Positions 58,472 to 64,000 of a DNA stretch of 64,000 nt are shown here, in pieces. The first letter of the stretch is position 1; each line of letters starts with the position of its first letter. The stretch comes from Streptomyces violaceorubidus (GTDB taxonomy: Bacteria > Actinomycetota > Actinomycetes > Streptomycetales > Streptomycetaceae), in NCBI RefSeq assembly GCF_000717995.1, contig NZ_JODM01000001.1, positions 744,001 through 808,000 of the forward strand. The letters run 5' to 3'. A program made the translations under genes and the position numbers. Below the pieces are notes generated by a model. It did not search any database and was not told the origin of the DNA. It saw only the letters and a program-made list of their open reading frames with translations.

Positions 58472-59910
58472 TCGCCGCCTTCGCCCTTGGTCTCGTCCCC
58501 GCTCTCGCCCGGGTCCTTCTTCTTCAGGTCGGGCTTGCCCGCCGCCTCGCCGAGCATCTTGTCCAGCTCGGAGAAGTCGAGCTGCTCGCGGTGCACGAAG
58601 CCGTCCGGGTCGTCCAGGTCGGTCGCGGTCGGCAGCATGTCCGGGTGGGCCCACAGGCCGTCCCGGCCGTCGACACCGTGCGCGTCCGTCAGCGACGCCC
58701 ACAGGCGGGAGGCGTCGCGCAGCCGGCGCGGGCGCAGCTCCAGACCGATCAGAGTCGCGAACGTCTGCTCCGCGGGACCGCCCGAGGCGCGACGGCGGCG
58801 CAGCGTCTCGCGCAGCGCGTCGGCGGAGGACAGACGCGGCTTGGCGGCGGTGTGCACCACCGCGTCCACCCAGCCCTCCACGAGCGCCAGGGCCGTCTCC
58901 AGACGGGCCAGGGCCGCCTTCTGCTCCGGAGTGTCCTCCGGCTGGAACATGCCCTGCTGGAGAGCCTCCTGCAGCTGCTCGGGGTTCTGCGGGTCGAACT
59001 GGCCGACCACGTCCTCCAGCTTGGCCGTGTCGACCTTGATGCCACGGGCGTAGCCCTCGACGGCGCCGAACAGGTGCGAGCGCAGCCACGGCACATGCGC
59101 GAAGAGGCGCTGGTGGGCGGCCTCGCGCAGGGCCAGGTACAGCCGCACCTCGTCCTGCGGCACACCGAGGTCCTTGCCGAACGACTCGATGTTCACCGGC
59201 AGCAGCGCGGCCTTGCCGGCCGGGCCGAGCGGCAGGCCCACGTCGGTCGAGCCGACGACCTCGCCGGCGAGCACGCCGACGGCCTGTCCGATCTGCGTGC
59301 CGAACATCGCGCCGCCCATGGAGCGCATCATGCCGATCAGCGGGCCGGCCATGGCCTGCATCTCCTCCGGCAGGACGTCACCCATGGCGTTGCCGACGCG
59401 CTCGGCGACCGGGTCGACCAGCTCGCGCCAGGCGGGCAGGGTGGCCTCGACCCACTCCGCGCGGCTCCAGGCGACGGCGGTGCCCGCGCCCGACGGCAGG
59501 GCCGTCGCGTCGTCGAGCCACAGGTCGGCCAGGCGCACCGCCTCCTGGACGGCATTGCGCTCGGCGGGACCGACACTGGCGTCCTTGCGGCCGTCCGGCG
59601 TGCCCTGGGAGACCGTCTGGCGGGCGATCTGCTTGGCCATGTCCCAGTTCACCGGGCCGCCCTCGTAGGAGAGCATCTGGCCGAGCTGCTGGAACGCGGC
59701 GCCCAGGTCGTTGGGGTTCATGGAACCGAACATGGCAGCGAACGGGTTGTCCGCGCCGGGGCCGCCCAGGCCTCCGGCTCCGGACATCCCGAAACCGAAC
59801 GGGTTGGCCGGTCCCTGACCACCGCCGCTCTGCTGGTCCTTCTTCTTGCCCTCGTCGCCGTCGTCCGGCTCCTCCGGCGGAAGGCCGAATCCGAATGGGG
59901 TGTCACTCAC
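58468..59910 (-). CDS. Zinc-dependent metalloprotease family protein (DUF2342)
   Basis: 480 aa. The Gly/Asp-rich N-terminal 60 residues (FGFGLPPEEPDDGDEGKKK, PFGFGMSGAGG) are disordered. The DUF2342 domain carries WDMAKQIARQ, VGVLAGEVVGSTDVGLPLG and ALREAAHQRLFAHVPWLR (residue ~250), where the family expects its metal-binding His. Annotated homologues are called zinc-dependent metalloproteases, but enzyme activity is hardly tested. It matches M. tuberculosis Rv3195. GTG 59910 has GAGGA upstream. The C-terminus is acidic and basic low complexity. Confidence 0.85.
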   Translation of the reverse strand: MSDTPFGFGLPPEEPDDGDEGKKKDQQSGGGQGPANPFGFGMSGAGGLGGPGADNPFAAMFGSMNPNDLGAAFQQLGQMLSYEGGPVNWDMAKQIARQTVSQGTPDGRKDASVGPAERNAVQEAVRLADLWLDDATALPSGAGTAVAWSRAEWVEATLPAWRELVDPVAERVGNAMGDVLPEEMQAMAGPLIGMMRSMGGAMFGTQIGQAVGVLAGEVVGSTDVGLPLGPAGKAALLPVNIESFGKDLGVPQDEVRLYLALREAAHQRLFAHVPWLRSHLFGAVEGYARGIKVDTAKLEDVVGQFDPQNPEQLQEALQQGMFQPEDTPEQKAALARLETALALVEGWVDAVVHTAAKPRLSSADALRETLRRRRASGGPAEQTFATLIGLELRPRRLRDASRLWASLTDAHGVDGRDGLWAHPDMLPTATDLDDPDGFVHREQLDFSELDKMLGEAAGKPDLKKKDPGESGDETKGEGGE

Positions 59911-60102
59911 GGGGTTCCTCGGCTGGTAAGGCCACCGGTTCTTTCCGGCGGCACGGCTGCCCGACTTCACCACCCAGCGTAGACACCCGAAGCCGTTCGG
60001 GCCTCGGTGCTTCGCCGACTGACGGCCTGCGGCAGGATGGATGCCACCTGGTACGCACGCGTCGCTCGCGCTCGTACTGAAGACAACCTCTGGAGACGCC
60101 CG

Positions 60103-61224
60103 GTGAGTTCCCCAGATCCGCAGGTTCGCGCAGCGCGAAACCAGTCAACCAGCTCCGCCCGCCCCGGCGCGCGCGGACCCGTCGTCGCGGTCACCGGTGC
60201 CGCGTCCGGGGTCGGGGCCCTGCTCACCGAGCGGCTCGCCGCGTCCGCCGAGGTCAGGCAGGTCGTGGCCATCGACGAACGGCGCGGGGCGTGCGAGGCG
60301 GCCCAGTGGCAGATCCTGGACGTACGGGACCCGGCCATCGCCGAGAAACTGCGTGGTGCGGACGTCGTGGTGCACCTGGCGCTCGACCTCGACCTGGAGA
60401 CCGACGCGGCCGCCCGTACGGCTTACAACGTCCGGGGGACGCAGACCGTTCTGACCGCCGCGGCGGCGGCCGGGGTGCACCGTGTCGTGCTGTGCACCTC
60501 CGCGATGGTCTACGGCGCCCTCCCGGACAACGAGCTGCCGCTGTCCGAGGACGCCGAGCTGCGCGCCACGGCCGAGGCCACGGGCGTCGGGGACCTGCTG
60601 GAGATCGAGCGGCTCGCGCGACGCGCGCCCCGGGCGCATCCCGGCCTGAACGTCACCGTGGTGCGGCCCGCCGTACTGGTCGGAGGCGTGGACACCGCGC
60701 TGACCAGGTACTTCGAGTCGCCCCGGCTGCTGGTCGTGGCCGGATCGCGGCCCGCCTGGCAGTTCTGCCACGTCGACGACCTGTGCAGTGCCCTGGAGTA
60801 CGCCGTCCTGGAGAAGGCCGACGGTGAGCTGGCCGTCGGGTGCGACGGCTGGCTGGAGCAGGAGGAGGTCGAGGAGCTCAGCGGCATCCGGCGGATGGAG
60901 CTGCCCTCCGCGGTCGCGCTCGGCGCGGCGGCCCGGCTGCACCGGATCGGACTGACGCCCTCCCCGGCGGGGGACCTGGCGTACACGATGTACCCCTGGG
61001 TCGTGAGCGGCAGCCGCCTGCACGACGCCGGATGGCGTCCCAAGCACACGAACGAGGAGGTCCTGGCGGAGCTGCTGGAGGAGGTCTCCGGGCGGCACAC
61101 GGTCGCCGGCCGGCGCCTGGGGCGCAAGGACGCGACGGCGGCGGGGGCCGCGGGCGCGACGGTGGCGCTGCTGGGCGCGGCCGCGGTGGTGCGCCGCGCG
61201 CGCAAGGCCCGGCGCCGCATCTGA
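60103..61224 (+). CDS. SDR family NAD-dependent epimerase-like protein
   Basis: 373 aa. VTGAASGVGALLTERL (residues ~26-41) is the Rossmann motif and HLALDLDLETDAAARTAYNVRGTQ the conserved middle. STSAMVYGAL-type residues (CTSAMVYG, ~130) hold the Ser, but the usual YxxxK Tyr is not evident, so catalysis is doubtful. The last 35 residues include a hydrophobic stretch and a basic tail (VALLGAAAVVRRARKARRR). GTG 60103 follows GGAG by seven bases. It is divergent from the zinc protease. Confidence 0.8.
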   Translation: MSSPDPQVRAARNQSTSSARPGARGPVVAVTGAASGVGALLTERLAASAEVRQVVAIDERRGACEAAQWQILDVRDPAIAEKLRGADVVVHLALDLDLETDAAARTAYNVRGTQTVLTAAAAAGVHRVVLCTSAMVYGALPDNELPLSEDAELRATAEATGVGDLLEIERLARRAPRAHPGLNVTVVRPAVLVGGVDTALTRYFESPRLLVVAGSRPAWQFCHVDDLCSALEYAVLEKADGELAVGCDGWLEQEEVEELSGIRRMELPSAVALGAAARLHRIGLTPSPAGDLAYTMYPWVVSGSRLHDAGWRPKHTNEEVLAELLEEVSGRHTVAGRRLGRKDATAAGAAGATVALLGAAAVVRRARKARRRI

Positions 61225-61349
61225 GCGGGGCACCGGTCGGCCGGCCGCCCCTGCCGGCGGCTTCCTGGAGGAGGCTCCAACGCCGTACGCGCGCGTGCCG
61301 GACGATCACGCTGTTCCGCACCGTCAGTGGCGTGGGGCACGATGGGCGT

Positions 61350-61808
61350 ATGGCAACCACGAACGACCACCCCGGTGAGCTGGCCGCAGCGGACCCCGTC
61401 AAGCTGATCGGCATCCGCGAGACCCCCCTGTCCGTGGACGAGGTCTTCCGCGCGGTCGGGGACGACGCGTCCGGCGGCACCGCGCTGTTCGTGGGCACCG
61501 TGCGCAACCACGACGGCGGCACCGACGTCGACCGGCTCGGGTACTCGTGCCACCCGAGCGCCGAGGCCGAGATGCGGCGGATCGCCGAGAAGGTCGTCGC
61601 CGAGTACCCCGTACGGGCGCTCGCGGCGGTGCACCGGGTGGGGGACCTGGAGGTCGGGGACCTCGCGGTGGTCGTCGCCGTGTCCTGCCCGCACCGGGGC
61701 GAGGCCTTCGACGCCTGCCGGATGCTGATCGACGACCTGAAGCACGAGGTGCCCATCTGGAAGCATCAGACGTTCTCCGACGGTACCGAGGAATGGGTGG
61801 GCGCCTAG
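61350..61808 (+). CDS. moaE: Molybdopterin synthase catalytic subunit MoaE
   Basis: 152 aa. GGTALFVGTVRNHDGG (residues ~42-57), GYSCHPSAEAEM, AAVHRVGDLEVGD and SCPHRGEAFDACRMLIDDLKHEVPIWKHQTFSDG (~113-146) are the core MoaE motifs, including the catalytic Lys pair KHEVPIWK. It inserts sulfur carried by MoaD into cyclic pyranopterin. No moaD lies beside it. CACGAT (61338-61343) is six bases before ATG 61350, a leaderless layout. It may work with MoeZ at 21.5 kb. Confidence 0.92.
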   Translation: MATTNDHPGELAAADPVKLIGIRETPLSVDEVFRAVGDDASGGTALFVGTVRNHDGGTDVDRLGYSCHPSAEAEMRRIAEKVVAEYPVRALAAVHRVGDLEVGDLAVVVAVSCPHRGEAFDACRMLIDDLKHEVPIWKHQTFSDGTEEWVGA

Positions 61809-61948
61809 GGCCTCCGGCCCGGTGGCGGAGCGGCGCCCGGCCCGTGGCTCCGGTTGCGTAACCCGCCCCCCGGCGTGAGCGTTGTCACTGCGAATGGTTA
61901 ATCTGCTGATCAGTCAGTCGCGGACGCTCATGGGGTTGGGAGGTCGGC

Positions 61949-62113
61949 ATGGCAGCGCTTGCCTGGTTGCTCATTCCGCTGGTGGCCGCTGTCGGTGCGG
62001 GCCTGTGGGGCAGTTGGGCCAACCGGACCCGCAAGGCGCGGAGCGACGGTCCCGAACTGGACGGGTACGCCCGGTTCCGTGAGGCCATGGAGAAGCCCCG
62101 CACGGGTGCCTGA
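61949..62113 (+). CDS. Small single-pass membrane protein (54 aa)
   Basis: 54 aa: MAALAWLLIPLVAAVGAGLW, then GSWANRTRKARSDGPELDGY and a short tail. One N-terminal membrane helix is followed by a basic then polar cytoplasmic part. GGGAGG lies five bases before ATG 61949, a strong site. It precedes the PDZ protease gene by 61 bp. Function unknown. Confidence 0.7.
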   Translation: MAALAWLLIPLVAAVGAGLWGSWANRTRKARSDGPELDGYARFREAMEKPRTGA

Positions 62114-62174
62114 CGGCCTCCCCGGGGCCCCGCCCTGACGGTGCTCCGACAGCAGGGTCCCGTACTGTCGTGCC

Positions 62175-63269
62175 ATGCCACGCCGCACCGCGACGATGCT
62201 CGCCTCCACCCTGATGCTGATCGCGCTCCTGTGCGCGGGTGTGTTCATCCCCGTGCCGTATTCGGAGATGTCACCCGGGCCGACGGTGAACACCCTGGGG
62301 GACCACGACGGCGAGCCGGTGCTCCAGATCACCGGCCACAAGACCTACGAGGCGAGCGGTCATCTGAACATGACCACCGTCCGGGTCACCAGCGCCGAGT
62401 ACAAGATGAACCTCGTGGAGGCCGTCTACGGCTGGCTGGCCCACGACAACGCCGTGGTGCCGCACGACACCCTCTACCCGGACGGCAAGACCGAGGAGGA
62501 GGCCACCCAGGAGAACGCGGAGGAGTTCAGCCAGTCCCAGGAGAGCGCGAAGGTGGCCGCCCTGAAGGCGCTGGACATCCCGGTGAAGTCCTGGGTGGTC
62601 GTCTCCGCCGTCGTCAAGGACTCCCCGTCGCAGGGCAGGCTGCACGCCGGTGACGTGATCAAGGCCGTGGACGGTACGACCGTCAAGAAGCCCACGGACG
62701 TCGCCGAGCTGGTCACCAAGCACGAGCCGGGCGAGGACACCGTCTTCACGATCGTGCCCGCCAAGGAGCAGGCCGCGGCGGAGAAGGAGGGCCGGACGGC
62801 GACGAAGACACAGAAGGTCACGGTCACCACCGAGACCTCCGACGACGCCGGCGAGAAGCGCGCCGTCGTCGGGATCTCCGCCGGAACCGACCACACGTTC
62901 CCGTTCGACATCGACATCAAGCTGGCCGACGTCGGCGGCCCGAGCGCCGGTCTGATGTTCGCCCTCGGCCTCTACGACAAGCTCACCCCCGGCGACCTCA
63001 CCGGCGGCAAGTTCGTCGCCGGCACCGGGACGATCGACGACAACGGCAAGGTCGGCCCGATCGGCGGCATCGGCATGAAGACCATCGGCGCGCACGACAA
63101 GGGCGCCCAGTACTTCCTGACCCCCGCGGACAACTGCGCGGCGGCCGCCGAGGACACCCCCGACGGCCTCACCCTGGTGAAGGTCGACACCATCGACGAC
63201 GCCCTCGGCGCGCTGAAGGACATCCGCTCCGGAAAGACCGCCGACCTGCCGAAGTGCTCGCAGAGCTGA
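62175..63269 (+). CDS. PDZ / Lon-like (S16) membrane-anchored serine protease
   Basis: 364 aa. An N-terminal membrane anchor (STLMLIALLCAGVFIPVPY) is followed by a PDZ domain (residues ~130-190, SQGRLHAGDVIKAVDGTTV) and a Lon-type proteolytic domain with catalytic Ser in GGPSAGLMFAL (~254-264) and Lys in GGIGMK (~300). This is the YlbL/Rv3194c group, which acts at the outer face of the membrane and in B. subtilis YlbL has a link to DNA-damage recovery. TACTGT (62163-62168) is six bases before ATG 62175, a leaderless layout. Confidence 0.9.
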   Translation: MPRRTATMLASTLMLIALLCAGVFIPVPYSEMSPGPTVNTLGDHDGEPVLQITGHKTYEASGHLNMTTVRVTSAEYKMNLVEAVYGWLAHDNAVVPHDTLYPDGKTEEEATQENAEEFSQSQESAKVAALKALDIPVKSWVVVSAVVKDSPSQGRLHAGDVIKAVDGTTVKKPTDVAELVTKHEPGEDTVFTIVPAKEQAAAEKEGRTATKTQKVTVTTETSDDAGEKRAVVGISAGTDHTFPFDIDIKLADVGGPSAGLMFALGLYDKLTPGDLTGGKFVAGTGTIDDNGKVGPIGGIGMKTIGAHDKGAQYFLTPADNCAAAAEDTPDGLTLVKVDTIDDALGALKDIRSGKTADLPKCSQS

Positions 63270-63312
63270 CCTCGCCCGCACGGCCCTCCCGGCGGTCGGC
63301 GTCCGTCGGGGT

Positions 63313-63855
63313 CTACTCCTCGAAGGTCGCCGTCAGCGCCTCGGCCAGACCCGGCACCAGGTCGGAGCCCGTCAGGACCTCCGTCGCGGTGTCCTTCTCC
63401 CGCAGCCGCAGGGCCGAGTCGCGGGCGCCGTCGCGCAGGACCGCGACCGTCATGCGGACCTCCTGGCGGTCCGGGTGCTCCGCCACCCACTGCGCGAGCT
63501 TCGCCTCGTTGAGGCCCGAAGGCACCTGAGCCTCGGCCGAGGGCGGCAGCATCAGGCGCTCCACGGCGAGCGCGCAGCCGACCACGGCGTCGGGCCAGGC
63601 GATGGTGCCCAGGAACTCGTCGAGCGCCTGGCCCGTTGGAATCTCGTCCTGCTCGATCGGGGTCAGGCCGGAGGTCTCCGGTTCGTCCCGCAGACCGAGC
63701 CGGTCCGCGAGTGAGGGCTGGTCGGCCCGCAGCCGTGCGGTGTCGACAAGTGCGAAGAGGCGTGCGGGCTGGTCCCAGCCGAGGCCGGAGACGTACTCGT
63801 CGATCTCGAGTACGGCCCGGGTGAGGGGGCTCGCTGCCATGGGGGTGTTGGACAT
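63313..63855 (-). CDS. PPA1309 family protein
   Basis: 180 aa. MSNTPMAASPLTRAVLEIDE, GWDQPARLFALVDTARL, WPDAVVGCALAVERLMLP and LRDGARDSALRLREKD are the conserved blocks of this actinobacterial family of unknown function. It is predicted soluble. On the minus strand CAGGAT lies seven bases before ATG 63855, a leaderless layout. It faces the PDZ protease gene. The remaining 145 bp to the right edge contain GTGGGCCCAC but no gene. Confidence 0.85.
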   Translation of the reverse strand: MSNTPMAASPLTRAVLEIDEYVSGLGWDQPARLFALVDTARLRADQPSLADRLGLRDEPETSGLTPIEQDEIPTGQALDEFLGTIAWPDAVVGCALAVERLMLPPSAEAQVPSGLNEAKLAQWVAEHPDRQEVRMTVAVLRDGARDSALRLREKDTATEVLTGSDLVPGLAEALTATFEE

Positions 63856-64000
63856 GGTCACAATCCTGCCTCGTTCATGGCCCGAATCGGGAACCGAGTA
63901 AACGATGAGTAAGTTGCATAAGTGTGGGCCCACGATCACGGGGGCGCACGGGGGGCCCGCGAACCCGAGGGCCTGACGGATCAACAGCGAACTTCGAGGT

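Noticed and set aside
1..64000. CRISPR arrays, tRNA and rRNA genes
   Set aside because: No regularly spaced direct repeats with unique spacers, no cloverleaf with CCA-type ends and no rRNA-like sequence were seen. The tandem repeats found are too short and contiguous.

Overview
The window is chromosomal DNA of a Streptomyces or very close relative. The evidence is very high GC with strong third-position bias, GTG starts with GGAGG-type ribosome sites, many leaderless starts, a WblC/WhiB7 gene, DUF3107, DUF3152, PPA1309 and DUF6758 family genes, and Streptomyces-type accessory genes (DUF6879, DUF7848, Xre-DUF5753). From memory, the backbone follows the order around M. tuberculosis rhlE (Rv3211) to the PDZ protease (Rv3194c): DEAD-box helicase, ferritin-like protein, DUF3107, TetR, DUF3152, MoeZ, ATL protein, AdnA-AdnB, NudC, mycoredoxin, UvrD2, WhiB7, ABC1 kinase, zinc protease, PDZ protease. 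It is therefore an old actinobacterial core block into which several things have been inserted.

Layout. 1-10.2 kb: SUFU-domain protein, MFS exporter with its own operator, DUF6758, PHP phosphoesterase, MarC, NYN ribonuclease, alpha/beta hydrolase, and a DEAD-box helicase that appears to start at CTG and has a long repetitive basic tail. 10.2-16.1 kb: ferritin-like protein, DUF3107, TetR, hydrolase, DUF3152. 16.3-21.5 kb: a four-gene polysaccharide cassette (PelF-like glycosyltransferase, membrane protein, SDR epimerase, spherulin-4-type hydrolase) lying between DUF3152 and MoeZ. 21.5-29.5 kb: MoeZ, two tandem SlpD/E-like lipoprotein peptidases, a kinase-like/LPG-flippase membrane protein, an ATL protein. 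29.7-36.8 kb: AdnA and AdnB. The adnA sequence contains 58 bp of Illumina/Nextera adapter (31104-31161), which is an assembly artefact and not biology. 36.9-39.4 kb: M20 dipeptidase and NudC.

39,562-46,901 is a 7.34-kb integrative element carried by a large serine integrase and inserted inside the mycoredoxin gene. The element supplies a replacement 3' end, so the gene at the far junction stays intact and a 29-codon stub is left at the near junction. Exchanging the flanks at the shared GG dinucleotide turns both junctions into symmetric attB and attP sites. Inside are a winged-helix-like protein, an array of small hairpins with compensatory base changes, a res-like site next to a zinc-finger resolvase, and a minus-strand operon (68-aa protein, DUF6879, a frameshifted Xre-DUF5753 regulator, two small proteins, DUF7848). 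No conjugation, replication or phage structural genes were recognised.

46.8-64 kb: mycoredoxin, UvrD2, wblC with a long leader (promoter with A-tract, 110-codon uORF, terminator-type attenuator), ABC1 kinase overlapping a ThiF-like protein, YgjP-type metallopeptidase, TerD-AIM24 plus two AIM24 genes, NUDIX, zinc-dependent protease, SDR, MoaE, a small membrane protein, PDZ/Lon-like protease, and PPA1309.

Themes: DNA repair (AdnAB, UvrD2, ATL), redox and antibiotic stress (mycoredoxin, WblC, NudC), sulfur/molybdenum cofactor chemistry (MoeZ, MoaE) and envelope proteolysis or polysaccharide. All calls come from reading the sequence. No database search was run.
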